This document shows positions 23,086 to 31,622 of a stretch of DNA of 64,000 bases, piece after piece. The translations under genes and the position numbers were made by a program. Location: the NCBI RefSeq assembly GCF_003947415.1, contig NZ_QHKL01000005.1, positions 83,053 to 147,052 on the forward strand. The letters are read 5' to 3'. Every line of letters starts with the position of its first letter. The stretch's first letter is position 1. The stretch comes from Amycolatopsis sp. WAC 01376. GTDB lineage: Bacteria > Actinomycetota > Actinomycetes > Mycobacteriales > Pseudonocardiaceae. A model generated the notes under the pieces. That model was not told the origin of the DNA and did not search any database. It saw nothing but the letters and a program-made list of their open reading frames with translations.

Positions 23086-23865
23086 TCAGGCGCTCGAGCC
23101 GCCGTCGAGGACGATGTCGTGCCCCACGACGTACGCGGAGTCGTCGGAAGCCAGCCAGAGGACCGCCGCGGCGATCTCTTCGACCGCGCCGATCCGGCCG
23201 ATCGGGATGACCGCGCCGAGCCGTTCGGCGCGGTCGGCCTCGGTCTCACCGGGCCGGAACGACATGCCGGTGTCGGTGGCGCCGGGGCTGACCGCGTTGA
23301 TCCGGATGCCCTCGGCGATGTGGTCGCGGGCGGCGGTGCGGGTCAGCACGTCCACGGCGGCCTTCGAAGCCGCGTAGGCGGCCATTCCCGGCAAGCGTTG
23401 GTGCGAGCCGATGTTGGACGACATGTTGACGATGACTCCGCCGCCGCTCGCCCGCATCTGGGCGATCTCGTGCTTCATGGACAGCCAAGTGCCCGTGAGG
23501 TTCGTCCGCACGACGGCGTCGAAACCGTCCTCGTCGAGATCCGCCGTCGGCGCGGGACTGCCGAGGACACCGGCGTTGTTGAACGCGATGTCGAGTTTGC
23601 CGTGCCGCCGCACGGTTTCGGCGACGAGACGCTCGACGTCGGCACCGACGCCCACGTCCGCGGTCACCGCGTCGGCGGTGCCACCCTCGACCTCGATCTC
23701 CTTCACCGTCTGACGCAGTTTCTCGCCGTCCCGGCCGGAAACGACGACTTGAGCGCCTTCACGCGCGAAAGCCGTCGCCGTGGCGCGGCCGATCCCGGAC
23801 CCTCCTCCGGTGACCAAGACGACCTTGCCGCTGAATCGCTTCCCTGCAGTACCCACAGTAGCCAA
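23086..23865 (-). CDS. SDR family oxidoreductase
   Basis: 259 aa classical SDR: VTGGGSGIGRATATAF (cofactor loop), NNAGVLG, catalytic NMSS (Ser) and YAASKAAVDVLTR (Tyr/Lys), PGATDTGM, closing DGGSS. Glycine spacing TGGGSGIG and Arg in SGRDGEKLR suggest NADP(H). Directly downstream (24 bp) of the TetR gene 23890 and preceded by a TetR-operator-like palindrome, so it is likely the regulator's main target. Substrate unknown. Confidence 0.9.
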   Translation of the reverse strand: MATVGTAGKRFSGKVVLVTGGGSGIGRATATAFAREGAQVVVSGRDGEKLRQTVKEIEVEGGTADAVTADVGVGADVERLVAETVRRHGKLDIAFNNAGVLGSPAPTADLDEDGFDAVVRTNLTGTWLSMKHEIAQMRASGGGVIVNMSSNIGSHQRLPGMAAYAASKAAVDVLTRTAARDHIAEGIRINAVSPGATDTGMSFRPGETEADRAERLGAVIPIGRIGAVEEIAAAVLWLASDDSAYVVGHDIVLDGGSSA

Positions 23866-23870
23866 CTTTC

Positions 23871-23886
23871 TGGTCCGATCGTTCTA
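23871..23886. promoter_or_regulatory. TetR-operator-like palindrome before SDR gene
   Basis: Minus strand TAGAACGATCGGACCA, near-palindromic about CGATCG, in the 24-bp gap between the TetR and SDR genes. Closely matches GACCGATCGGTC in front of the TetR gene (24509), so probably the same repressor binds both. Confidence 0.55.
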
Positions 23887-23889
23887 GTA

Positions 23890-24486
23890 TCAGTGCTTGC
23901 GAGCGGCTTCGAGAACCGCGATGGCCTGCCCCGCCGTCGCACGGGCCCGCGCCGCGGGATCCGGCCCCTTGCCCAGCACCCGCATCCCCTGCAGGACGGT
24001 GAGCAGGAAGCCGGCCAGCGCTTCGGGGTCGGCGTCGCCGCCGAGCTCGCCTTGCGCCTTGGCCCGGCTCAACGCCATCCGCAAGGCCAGCTCGAGCGCG
24101 TCCCAGCTGCGCTCGACGACCCTCGCGACCTCGGGATCCCTCGGCATCATCTCCATAGCGGCGTTGACCACGAAACAGCCTTTGCGCGCCGATTCGCCGA
24201 GTATTTCGGCAAGATAGCGGTCGATGAGCCGCCGCACCCCGGCGAGCGCGGGCCCCGGCCCGGCGAAGTCCTCGACGAACCGCTCGTTACCCCTGGCGAT
24301 GTAGCGGTTCAAGACGGTCAGATACAGCTCATGCTTGGTGCCGAACGTCGCGTAGAGACTTGCCTTGCCGATGCCGAGCTCGGCGACGAGGTCGCTGACC
24401 GAGGTGGCCTCATACCCCTGCCGCCAGAACAGTTCCAGCGCGGCGTCGCAGGCCGCGTCGACGTCGAATTCCTTCACCCGGGACAT
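23890..24486 (-). CDS. TetR/AcrR family repressor
   Basis: 198 aa. N-terminal HTH: FDVDAACDAALELFWRQGYE, ATSVSDLVAELGIGKASLYA, TFGTKHELYLTVLNRY; C-terminal ligand domain with KGCFVVNAAMEM, typical of the YxaF/LmrA-type (TetR_C_37-like) group. The likely role is repression of itself and the SDR gene; operators are visible upstream of both. Inducer unknown. Confidence 0.92.
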   Translation of the reverse strand: MSRVKEFDVDAACDAALELFWRQGYEATSVSDLVAELGIGKASLYATFGTKHELYLTVLNRYIARGNERFVEDFAGPGPALAGVRRLIDRYLAEILGESARKGCFVVNAAMEMMPRDPEVARVVERSWDALELALRMALSRAKAQGELGGDADPEALAGFLLTVLQGMRVLGKGPDPAARARATAGQAIAVLEAARKH

Positions 24487-24493
24487 GAAGGAA

Positions 24494-24522
24494 GCTTAGC
24501 CACATCTGGACCGATCGGTCAA
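24494..24522 (-). promoter_or_regulatory. TetR promoter with overlapping operator
   Basis: Minus strand TTGACC (24522-24517), 17-nt spacer, CTAAGC (24499-24494). The 12-bp perfect palindrome GACCGATCGGTC (24509-24520) overlaps the -35, as expected for autorepression. Confidence 0.6.
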
Positions 24523-24568
24523 GAAAGCACTCCCCGCGAGTAGTCACCTACTTGCGAGGGGTGGAAGC

Positions 24569-24937
24569 TCAGGAAGCGGAGTCGTAAGTCGTCCGGGCCT
24601 TCTCCACCTTCGGCAGGTTCTCCGTCGACCACTCCGCGAGCGTCGCGAACAGCGGCGCGAGACTCCGGCCCAGATCACTGATCTCGTACTCGACCCGGGG
24701 CGGCACCTCGGCGTGATAGGTCCGGGTGAGGAGGCCGTCGCGTTCCAGTTGCCGCAGGCGTTGCGTCAGCACCTTCGGCGTGATCGAGCCGATCCGCCGC
24801 TCGAGTTCGACGAACCGCTGCCTGCCGAATTCGTTGAGCGCCCACAGGATCGGCGTGGTCCAGCGGCTGAAGACGAGGTCGACCACCGGGGCGATCGGGC
24901 AGGCCTGGACGGGGGTCGTCGTGGCGTCGGCGCGCAT
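24569..24937 (-). CDS. HxlR family transcriptional regulator
   Basis: 122 aa from ATG24937 (ATG24970 would add 11 residues; no clear ribosome-binding site for either). Winged HTH: CPIAPVVDLVFSRWTTPILW, ALNEFGRQRFVELERRIGSI, TPKVLTQRLRQLERDGLLTR and VEYEISDLGRSLAPLF. The single Cys in QACPI is at the position used by redox-sensing HxlR/HypR members. Divergent from the GNAT gene at 25016, its probable target. Frames extending to 25735 are spurious. Confidence 0.92.
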   Translation of the reverse strand: MRADATTTPVQACPIAPVVDLVFSRWTTPILWALNEFGRQRFVELERRIGSITPKVLTQRLRQLERDGLLTRTYHAEVPPRVEYEISDLGRSLAPLFATLAEWSTENLPKVEKARTTYDSAS

Positions 24938-25015
24938 GAAGCCAAGGTACGCGGGTTGCCGACTTGTCATGATCCGGACACCCCATGAACCCATCTGTGC
25001 GCGTAACGTTCTGTT

Positions 25016-25540
25016 ATGGACTTGACCACCGAAAGGCTCGTCGTCCGCGAGTGGTCCGAGGACGACGCCGAAGCCGCACTGGCGATTTACGGCACCACCG
25101 ACGTGACCCGGTGGCTCACCCCGGCGATGGACCGGGTGACCGACACGGCGGCCATGCGTTCGGTGCTGCAGGCCTGGCAACAGGCGCAGCCGAATCTCGT
25201 ACCCCCGCGGGGAAGATGGGCGGTGCGGCGCAAGGAGGACGGCGCGGTCGTCGGCGGGCTGGGCATCCACCTGCTGCCACCGTACGAAGAGGACCTGGAG
25301 ATCAGCTGGCAGCTGCATCCGGACGCCTGGGGCGAGGGGTACGCCTCCGAGGCGGCCCGCGCGCTGATCGGCTGGGCGTTCACCCAGGACACGGACGAAC
25401 TCTTCGCCGTCGCGCGGCCGAACAACACCCGTGCCATCGCGACCGCGAAACGGCTCGGGATGAGCTGGGTCGGGGAAACCGACAAATACTACGGGCTTCG
25501 CCTGCAGGTGTACCGGATCCGCCACACGGACATCGTCTAG
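25016..25540 (+). CDS. GNAT family N-acetyltransferase
   Basis: 174 aa, RimJ/RimL type: TTERLVVREWSEDDAEAALA at the start, VVGGLGIHLLP, EISWQLHPDAWGEGYASEAA (acetyl-CoA-binding Q/R-x2-G-x-G/A equivalent, WGEGYA), and NTRAIATAKRLGMSWVGETD. Cytosolic acetyltransferase of unknown acceptor (amine or protein N-terminus). Divergent from the HxlR regulator with only 78 bp between starts, suggesting regulation by it. Confidence 0.9.
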   Translation: MDLTTERLVVREWSEDDAEAALAIYGTTDVTRWLTPAMDRVTDTAAMRSVLQAWQQAQPNLVPPRGRWAVRRKEDGAVVGGLGIHLLPPYEEDLEISWQLHPDAWGEGYASEAARALIGWAFTQDTDELFAVARPNNTRAIATAKRLGMSWVGETDKYYGLRLQVYRIRHTDIV

Positions 25541-25615
25541 GCCGTGTCCTGGACGGGCCGGGCGGACTGACCCGGAGGCAAGAGCAAAGGTCCCTTGCTC
25601 CCCCGCGCGGTGACC

Positions 25616-25653
25616 GTGTGGATTTCTGGTCATCCAACGCACCAAATCCACAC
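25616..25653. terminator. Imperfect hairpin, GTGTGGATTT arms
   Basis: GTGTGGATTTCTGGT (25616-25630) pairs with ACCAAATCCACAC (25641-25653) with a 2-nt bulge. The GTGTGGAT arm is shared with the perfect hairpin 32 bp on. Confidence 0.5.
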
Positions 25654-25684
25654 AGTCAGCGACGGCCCTGACAGCGAGTGAGAG

Positions 25685-25727
25685 GTGTGTGGATATAGGG
25701 ACACTCAACGTCCCTATATCCACACAC
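25685..25727. terminator. Perfect hairpin (18-bp stem, 7-nt loop)
   Basis: Arms GTGTGTGGATATAGGGAC (25685-25702) and GTCCCTATATCCACACAC (25710-25727), loop ACTCAAC. Between two plus-strand genes (GNAT and P450), so probably terminates the GNAT transcript. Confidence 0.7.
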
Positions 25728-25905
25728 CCTCCCACCGGGAACGCGACACCAACGGTCTAGCACCGTCCACGCGGGACACTCCACCCGAGGCCCCCGCTCA
25801 GCCGGGCCATCAAACCTCCTGTCACCCAGCACGATTGCTCTCGGCCTCAAATCGAGATACCGTCATCATTCAGATGGCGCCAACATTCGAACTGGGAGAC
25901 CCGCC

Positions 25906-27096
25906 TTGTCCGACGTTCCCGAGATCCTCCTGACCGACTCCGAGCTCCTGCGCGACCCGTTCACCGCCTACGGCCCGGTCCGCGAGCGCTCCCCGGTCGC
26001 CAAGCTGGTCGCGCCGGGGTTCGCGATGTGGGCGGTCCTGCGCCACGAAGAGGCGCGGAAGATGCTGAGCGACGCTCGGTTCGCCTTGAGCCCGGACAGC
26101 TACCAGCGAATGGACGTCCCCGGCCACTGCCGTCCCTACCTGCGGACGATGCAGGAGGTCGAGGGCCCGGAACACCTCCGGCTCCGGCGACTGGTCGCCC
26201 CCGCGTTCACCCCGCGCAAGGCCGCCGCGCTCCGCCCGGGAATCGAGCGGCTCGTGGACGACCTCCTCGACGGCCTCGACGGCAAAACCGAGATCGACCT
26301 GGTCAGCGCCTTCGCGCGCCCGCTGCCGGTCGACGTGATCTGCGCGCTGGTCGGCATTCCCGCCGCCGATCGCCCCCGATGGCGCGAGTACGGCGCCTTG
26401 ATCTCGGCGGGCGACGGGGCGGGGCTCGCGAAGGCGGTCCCGGGAATCGTCGAGGGCGCCCTCGCCGCCATCGAAGACCGGAAGCTCCGGCCCGCCGACG
26501 ACGTCGTCTCACAGCTGCTCCGGATCCAGGCCGAAGACGGCGACAGGCTCAGCGAAACCGAACTGGTCGCCCTGGTCTGGCAGCTCGTCCTCGGCGGCCA
26601 GGTGCCCGGCAATCTCATCGCCAACGCCGTCGAAATCCTGCTCTCGCACCCCGATCAACTGGCCGAGCTGCGCGAGGAACCGGCGCTCATGCCCGGCGCC
26701 GTCGAGGAAGTGATGCGCTGGCAGAGCCCGCAGTTGCTGACCATCCCCCGGTTCACCACCACGAACGTGCGGATCGGCGACGTCCTGATCCCCGAAGGAG
26801 AACCTGTTACCGTCGCGATCGCCGCGGCGAACCGGGATCCGCGAGCGTTCCCCGATCCGGACGTCTTCGACATCCGCCGCGCGGCGGGGCCGGCCTGGCA
26901 TCTGGCGTTCGCCCACGGGCCGCATTTCTGCCTCGGCGCTTCGCTGGCCAGAGCGCAAACGGAAATCGCACTCACCGCCCTGCTGCGCCGGTTCCCCGAT
27001 CTCACGCTCGACGGCGACCCGCTGCGGGTCCCGGACCCGGGCACCTGGCGACTGAACGCCCTGCCGGTCAAGCTACAGGCGACGGTTGCAAACTGA
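25906..27096 (+). CDS. Cytochrome P450 with altered I-helix
   Basis: 396 aa, TTG start (GGGAG 8 nt upstream). Heme loop FAHGPHFCLGASLAR with axial Cys; K-helix EEVMR; VEGPEHLRLRRLVAPAFTPR (C-helix) and VTVAIAAANRDPRAFPDPDV are all typical of actinobacterial CYP families. The I-helix reads LVLGGQVPGN where AGHETT is normal, so both acid and alcohol used for O2 activation are missing. This recalls non-canonical P450s of natural-product pathways. Followed 26 bp later by an LLM oxidoreductase gene, perhaps a functional pair. Substrate unknown. Confidence 0.92.
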   Translation: MSDVPEILLTDSELLRDPFTAYGPVRERSPVAKLVAPGFAMWAVLRHEEARKMLSDARFALSPDSYQRMDVPGHCRPYLRTMQEVEGPEHLRLRRLVAPAFTPRKAAALRPGIERLVDDLLDGLDGKTEIDLVSAFARPLPVDVICALVGIPAADRPRWREYGALISAGDGAGLAKAVPGIVEGALAAIEDRKLRPADDVVSQLLRIQAEDGDRLSETELVALVWQLVLGGQVPGNLIANAVEILLSHPDQLAELREEPALMPGAVEEVMRWQSPQLLTIPRFTTTNVRIGDVLIPEGEPVTVAIAAANRDPRAFPDPDVFDIRRAAGPAWHLAFAHGPHFCLGASLARAQTEIALTALLRRFPDLTLDGDPLRVPDPGTWRLNALPVKLQATVAN

Positions 27097-27122
27097 AACA
27101 CGTTCTAATAACGTGACCGCCT

Positions 27123-27980
27123 GTGAGACACGGGATAGTGCTGTTCACCAGCGACCGGGGCATCACCCCGGCGGCCGCCGCACGGGCGGCGGAAGCCGCG
27201 GGCTTCGACGCCTTCCACGTACCCGAGCACACGCACATCCCGGTCAAACGGGAAGCGCCGCATCCGCGCACCGGCGACTCGTCGCTGCCCGACGACCGCT
27301 ACCTGCGCACGCTGGACCCGTGGGTCGCGCTGGCCACGGCGGCCTCGGTGACCACCCGGATCCGGCTCGCGACGGCGGTGGCCCTTCCGGTCGAGAGCGA
27401 TCCGATCACGCTGGCCAAGACGATCGCCAGTCTCGATCACCTCTCGGGCGGGCGGGTCACCCTCGGTGTCGGCTTCGGCTGGAACGTCGACGAACTGGCC
27501 GACCACGGCGTCCCTGGCGGCAAACGGCGGACGGTTCTGCGCGAGTACGTGGAAGCGATGCGGGCGCTCTGGACGCAGGACGAAGCCTCGTACGCGGGCG
27601 AGTTCGTTTCGTTCGGCGCCAGCTGGGCGTGGCCGAAACCGGCTCAGGCGCATATCCCGGTGATCGTCGGCGCGGGCGGGACGGAGAAGACGTTCCGCTG
27701 GATCGCGAAATCGGCCGACGGCTGGCTCACCACCCCCGGCGACACGGACATCGAGGACAAGGCCCGGCGGCTGCGCGAGATCTGGCACGAAGCGGGCCGC
27801 GCCGGCGAACCGGAGATCTCGGCGCTCGGCGTCCGGCCCGATCCGGAGAACCTGGCCAGGCTGGAAGCGGCCGGGGTCACCGAGACGATCTTCGGCCTCC
27901 CGGACCGCTCCCCCGACGAGGTCGAAGCCTGGCTTCAGCGCCTCGCCGGGAAACTCAGCCTGCCCGCTGCGAGTCGATGA
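27123..27980 (+). CDS. LLM class F420-dependent oxidoreductase
   Basis: 285 aa from GTG27123. TIM-barrel luciferase-like fold: AARAAEAAGFDAFHVPEHTH, TTRIRLATAVALPVESDPIT, KTIASLDHLSGGRVTLGVGF GWN. This matches the F420-dependent TIGR03619-like subgroup in which LGVGFGWN replaces the G6PDH loop. Cofactor F420 or FMN; substrate unknown. Downstream of the P450 (26 bp) and overlapping the convergent kinase gene by 26 bp. Confidence 0.88.
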   Translation: MRHGIVLFTSDRGITPAAAARAAEAAGFDAFHVPEHTHIPVKREAPHPRTGDSSLPDDRYLRTLDPWVALATAASVTTRIRLATAVALPVESDPITLAKTIASLDHLSGGRVTLGVGFGWNVDELADHGVPGGKRRTVLREYVEAMRALWTQDEASYAGEFVSFGASWAWPKPAQAHIPVIVGAGGTEKTFRWIAKSADGWLTTPGDTDIEDKARRLREIWHEAGRAGEPEISALGVRPDPENLARLEAAGVTETIFGLPDRSPDEVEAWLQRLAGKLSLPAASR

Positions 27981-29352
27981 GGTACCGGCCGTTCTGCTGG
28001 ACCAGGACGAAGGTCTCCCGCCCGGTCGTGGTGCCGCCGCCGGCCTTGACGTAGGTGAGCGTCGCCGACACCGTGTTCCCGGATTCGGTCACGTTCGACA
28101 CGGTCACCGAGCTGTACTGCCTCCAGTAGCCCGAGTACCGCTCGAAGCTCTGTTTCCTGTTCGTCTTGAAGTTGTCGGTCAACGTCGCGAACCCGGCTTC
28201 GAGGTTTCCCGGGATGAGCGCGTAGTAGGCCGCGAGCGCCTGTCCCGGCGTCTGCGCCGGAGGCGGCGCGGACGAGGACGAGGAGGACGGGGGTGGCGTC
28301 GAGGACGGCGCCGAAGACGGCGGCGGCGCGACCGGCTCCGACGACGTCGGGGTGACGACCGGCGACTGCGAACCCTGCGGCGGCGCCGTACCCGACGGAG
28401 TGTCGTCACCGCGGGTGAGCACCACGACCACGGCCGCGGCGGCCGCCGCCGCGAGCACGAGGAACACGGCGATCACGCCGATCAGCATTCCCTTGCGCGC
28501 CTTCGGCGGCGGCTCTTCGGCGACGAGGGTCGTCGGCTCCCCCGCCGCCAGTGCCCGCAGTTCTCGTTCGGTCTCGGTCATCGTCGGCCTGCTGTCGGGC
28601 CGGACGTCGAGAAGACGGTTCAGCAGCGGCGTCAGGATCCCCGACCTGACCGGCGGGGTGATCTCGCCGCTCGACGCGCGGTACAGCAACGCGATCGGGT
28701 TTTCCGCCGTGCCATAGGGCGTCCCGCCTTCGAGCGCCGTGTACAGCGTCGCGCCGAGCGAGAACACGTCGGAAGCGGACGTGGCGTCCTCGCCGCGGGC
28801 CACCTCGGGCGCCAGGAACGCCGGCGTGCCGGAGATCTCGCCGGTCGCGGTGAGCTGGACGTCGCCCATCGCCCGTGAGATCCCGAAGTCGGTGATCTTG
28901 ACGGTCTCGTCTTCGCCGAGCAGGACGTTGCCGGGCTTGATGTCGCGGTGGACGATGCCGGCGCGATGCGCGGCCGCCAGCGCCGAGCACAGCTGGATGC
29001 CGAGGCGGATGACGTCGTCGACCTCCATCGGCCCGTCACGCAGTTTGTCCGCGAGACTCCTCGACGGCAGGTACTCCATGATGATCCACGGGCGGTCCTG
29101 CTCGTCGATCACACCGAAGACGGTGATGGCGTGCGGATGCACCAGCCGCGCGGCGATCCTGGCCTCGCGCAGCGCGCGGTTCTTGGCCTCGTCCGCCTTC
29201 TGCTCACCTGCGCCGTGCGGCAGAAGGAGTTCCTTGATCGCGACAATGCGTTCCAGGTTCTCGTCGCGCGCCCGCCACACGGTGCCCATGGAGCCACCGC
29301 CGACGGGCTCGATGAGATCGAACCGGTCGGCGAGGCGGCGGATCTCCTCCAT
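27955..29352 (-). CDS. Membrane Ser/Thr protein kinase (PknB-type)
   Basis: 465 aa. Kinase domain residues 1-270: VGGGSMGTVWRARD (P-loop, GGGSMG), invariant Lys in IVAIKELLL, Glu helix, HRDIKPGNVLL (catalytic loop), KITDFGISRAM (DFG), GTPAFLAPEVARG (activation segment). One helix MLIGVIAVFLVLAAAAAAAV, then a Pro/Ser-rich stalk and a ~100-residue extracellular domain (GQALAAYYALIPGNLEAGFA, ATLTYVKAGGGTTTGRETF) resembling the NTF2-like tail seen on kinases of this class. No PASTA repeats. Signals from outside the cell to cytoplasmic targets. Confidence 0.94.
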   Translation of the reverse strand: MEEIRRLADRFDLIEPVGGGSMGTVWRARDENLERIVAIKELLLPHGAGEQKADEAKNRALREARIAARLVHPHAITVFGVIDEQDRPWIIMEYLPSRSLADKLRDGPMEVDDVIRLGIQLCSALAAAHRAGIVHRDIKPGNVLLGEDETVKITDFGISRAMGDVQLTATGEISGTPAFLAPEVARGEDATSASDVFSLGATLYTALEGGTPYGTAENPIALLYRASSGEITPPVRSGILTPLLNRLLDVRPDSRPTMTETERELRALAAGEPTTLVAEEPPPKARKGMLIGVIAVFLVLAAAAAAAVVVVLTRGDDTPSGTAPPQGSQSPVVTPTSSEPVAPPPSSAPSSTPPPSSSSSSAPPPAQTPGQALAAYYALIPGNLEAGFATLTDNFKTNRKQSFERYSGYWRQYSSVTVSNVTESGNTVSATLTYVKAGGGTTTGRETFVLVQQNGRYLIDSQRAG

Positions 29353-29581
29353 TGTCGACGTCCCCCTGGAGCTGTGATGTTCGCGCGAACCTTGCCAGCA
29401 TGCCAGGAACGTGCCGGGAGGCAGGACCCGGCAGGGTGGTTTCCGGGGCGGTGTCGGTCACGTCGCCTGCTGGGCCGTTCAGCGGAACCCCGCCCCAACG
29501 GCTGCCCGGAAGTTCGTATCCCGGCCGGCCGTGGGCGCACTTTACTTCTCCGGTGTGGCCTGTTTTCGGGAAAGGGCGGCG

Positions 29582-30274
29582 ATGCGGGAAACCATCGGCG
29601 GACGCGGCGTGCTCGAAGGCGCGTTCGCGTTGCTCGAAGCACTCAACGAGCGCGGCGGGCAGGCCGGGCTGACGCAGCTCGTGCGGGCCACCGGGCTTCC
29701 GAAGACCACCGTGCACCGGCTCCTCGACCAGCTGGCCGACCTCGCCGAGGTCGAGCGGGCGGGCCGCGGCTACCGGATCGGTTCGCGGGTGTTCCGGCTC
29801 GGGCGGTTCTGGCAGCCCGAAATCCGCGACCTGGCCAAGGAGTGGCTGCCGGTGCTTTCGGCGCGGATGCGCGCGAGCCTGGTGCTCGTGGTCCCGAGAG
29901 AGGGCCGCGCGCTGGTGGCCGCGGGTGCCGTCCTGCCCGCCGACGAGGTGCCCGTGTCGCCGGGCAGCCCACTGCCGCCAGGGACCGCCGCCGGACGGCT
30001 CCTCGCCGCCCACCACTCCGCGCTCGCCGAACCGGACACCGACGCGCTGGAGATCCGCGCGGCCGGGTACGCCGCCGAGTCGGAGACCATCACGGCGGGG
30101 CTCGGCTGCGCCGCCGTCGGCATCAGGACCCCGGACGGCCGGGTCGGCGCGGCCCTCGCCGCCGTCCTCCCCGTCCGCCGCGATCCGGTTTCCGCGGTCG
30201 CCGGTTTGGCGAGCACCGCACGCTCGTTCAGCGCCGCGCTCTCTCACCTCGTGAGCGGTACGGACGGTCAGTGA
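29582..30274 (+). CDS. IclR family transcriptional regulator
   Basis: 230 aa from ATG29582 (GGGAAAGGGCGG upstream). Winged HTH: GRGVLEGAFALLEALNERGG, QAGLTQLVRATGLPKTTVHR, LLDQLADLAEVERAGRGYRI. C-terminal effector domain: SPGSPLPPGTAAGRLLAAH and GIRTPDGRVGAALAAVLPV. The sensor domain is shorter than the usual 175 residues but complete in layout. Divergent from the kinase; target unknown. Ends 46 bp before a hairpin. Confidence 0.9.
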   Translation: MRETIGGRGVLEGAFALLEALNERGGQAGLTQLVRATGLPKTTVHRLLDQLADLAEVERAGRGYRIGSRVFRLGRFWQPEIRDLAKEWLPVLSARMRASLVLVVPREGRALVAAGAVLPADEVPVSPGSPLPPGTAAGRLLAAHHSALAEPDTDALEIRAAGYAAESETITAGLGCAAVGIRTPDGRVGAALAAVLPVRRDPVSAVAGLASTARSFSAALSHLVSGTDGQ

Positions 30275-30320
30275 GGGGCGGCTTTCGCGACACGCCAGAT
30301 CGGCTCGCACCACGGCCCGA

Positions 30321-30375
30321 TGCCCCCAATGTGGCATTGGGGACGCTGACCGTCCCCAATGCCACATTGGGGGCA
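30321..30375. terminator. Long perfect hairpin (25-bp stem, 5-nt loop), CCCAATGTGGCATTGGGGAC family
   Basis: Arms 30321-30345 and 30351-30375 exact reverse complements, loop CTGAC. The 20-bp core CCCAATGTGGCATTGGGGAC recurs in the hairpin at 33145. Between convergent IclR(+) and TetR(-) genes. Confidence 0.8.
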
Positions 30376-30420
30376 GGCCCGGCTTTCGCAGCCCGCCCAA
30401 GGCGTGTCCCTTGTGGACAC

Positions 30421-30972
30421 TCAGGTACTTCCGGCAGGACGAAGCAGCGCCAGGCTGCGTTCGGCTTCCGCGACGGCGGAGCCGCGCTCGACGTGGCCGT
30501 CGATCACGAGTGTGGCCAACCCGTGCAGCAGGCACCAGAGCGTGACGGCGAACCCGCCCGGATCGTGCCGCTCCCCCACCCGGTCGGCCAGCACCGCGCA
30601 GGTCGCCCGATGCGCCTCGGCCAGTTCCGGGTATGCGGCGCGGTCACCGATTCCGGCACCGGCCATCAGGCGGTACAACGCCGGATTCTCCAGCGCGAAG
30701 CCGAGGTAGGACTGCCCGAGCACGGTCACCGTCCCGGCGCCGCAGCCACGCAGGCAACCCTGCAACTCGCCGTGCCCTTCCAGCGCGACCGCCACCAGCA
30801 GCGCGTCCTTGTCGCGGAAATGCCGGTACGGCGCCGCGGTGGACGCGCCCACCTTCGCGACCGCGCCGCGCAGGCTCACCCCCTCGGGACCTCGTTCGAC
30901 GAGGAGTTCCCGTGCGGCGAGGACGAGCGCACGACGGAGATCCCCGTGGTGATAGGCACGTTTGATGATCAT
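30421..30972 (-). CDS. TetR family regulator
   Basis: 183 aa from ATG30972. HTH: RAYHHGDLRRALVLAARELL, VERGPEGVSLRGAVAKVGAS, TAAPYRHFRDKDALLVAVAL; the YHHGDLR opening is typical of one actinobacterial TetR group with WHG C-terminal domain (LWCLLHGLATLVIDGHV). Ligand and targets unknown; the nearest gene downstream on the other strand is the IclR gene. A 41-bp gap separates it from the next TetR gene. Confidence 0.92.
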   Translation of the reverse strand: MIIKRAYHHGDLRRALVLAARELLVERGPEGVSLRGAVAKVGASTAAPYRHFRDKDALLVAVALEGHGELQGCLRGCGAGTVTVLGQSYLGFALENPALYRLMAGAGIGDRAAYPELAEAHRATCAVLADRVGERHDPGGFAVTLWCLLHGLATLVIDGHVERGSAVAEAERSLALLRPAGST

Positions 30973-31013
30973 GGCGGACCCCCCAGCCCTTGATGCCACG
31001 CGAACGCCCCACC

Positions 31014-31622
31014 TTAACCGGTCCGGGACCGCCCGTGAGCACCACAGAGCCGCAGCACGCTCTCGGCGAGCGCGTCGACGCCGTCCTCGAACGTCATCTG
31101 CTTCGCGTCCACAGCCTGTCCGGCGGCATGGCCGAGCGCCACGATCGCGGTGATGAGCCAGGGATTCGCGAGTGCCTGGTCGAACTCCCCCGACGCCTTG
31201 CCACGGGTGAGCAGCCGGTCCAGATGATCGGACACCGCCGAATGACGGGCCCGGTCGGCTTCGGGATCGTTCTCCTCGGTGGCGCCGGCGGGCAGGAGGG
31301 GATAGCGCCGGAACGTCCGCCACCCGACGTCGAGCAAGCGAAGCAGGGCGTCGGCGGCGGGGCCTTCGTCGAGACGCGCGGCGTCCATCTCGCTCGCGGC
31401 TTCCTCGGACACCGCGTCGATCACCGCAGTCAGGAGCGCTTCCCGGGTCTTGAAGTGCGCGTAGACGGTCTGCCTGCTCACCCCGGCCGCCGTCGCGATG
31501 TCTTCGACGCTCGCGGCACCTCGCGTACCGAGGATTTCCTTGGCGGCAGCGAGGATCGAGGCAGCACTGCGGTCGGCATCGGTCCGCCGTCGCCTCCGAC
31601 GGCCCGCGGCTATCTCAGACAT
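31014..31622 (-). CDS. TetR family regulator of the DUF1772 operon
   Basis: 202 aa from ATG31622. Basic N-terminus (AAGRRRRRRTDADR), HTH SAASILAAAKEILGTRGAAS, VEDIATAAGVSRQTVYAHFK, TREALLTAVIDAVSEEAA. Divergent from the DUF1772 gene (start 31660) with 37 bp between starts; copies of TTGACAxCATGTC cover both start regions, so it almost certainly represses both genes. Longer frames into 31688 are not supported. Confidence 0.93.
   Translation of the reverse strand: MSEIAAGRRRRRRTDADRSAASILAAAKEILGTRGAASVEDIATAAGVSRQTVYAHFKTREALLTAVIDAVSEEAASEMDAARLDEGPAADALLRLLDVGWRTFRRYPLLPAGATEENDPEADRARHSAVSDHLDRLLTRGKASGEFDQALANPWLITAIVALGHAAGQAVDAKQMTFEDGVDALAESVLRLCGAHGRSRTG

Larger units (their letters stand above)
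25541..25905. other. Intergenic region with hairpins
   Basis: No gene. Holds an imperfect GAGCAA/TTGCTC hairpin (25582-25600), an imperfect GTGTGGATTT hairpin (25616-25653), a perfect 18-bp hairpin (25685-25727), then the leader and ribosome-binding site (GGGAG, 25894-25898) of the P450 gene. Confidence 0.6.
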
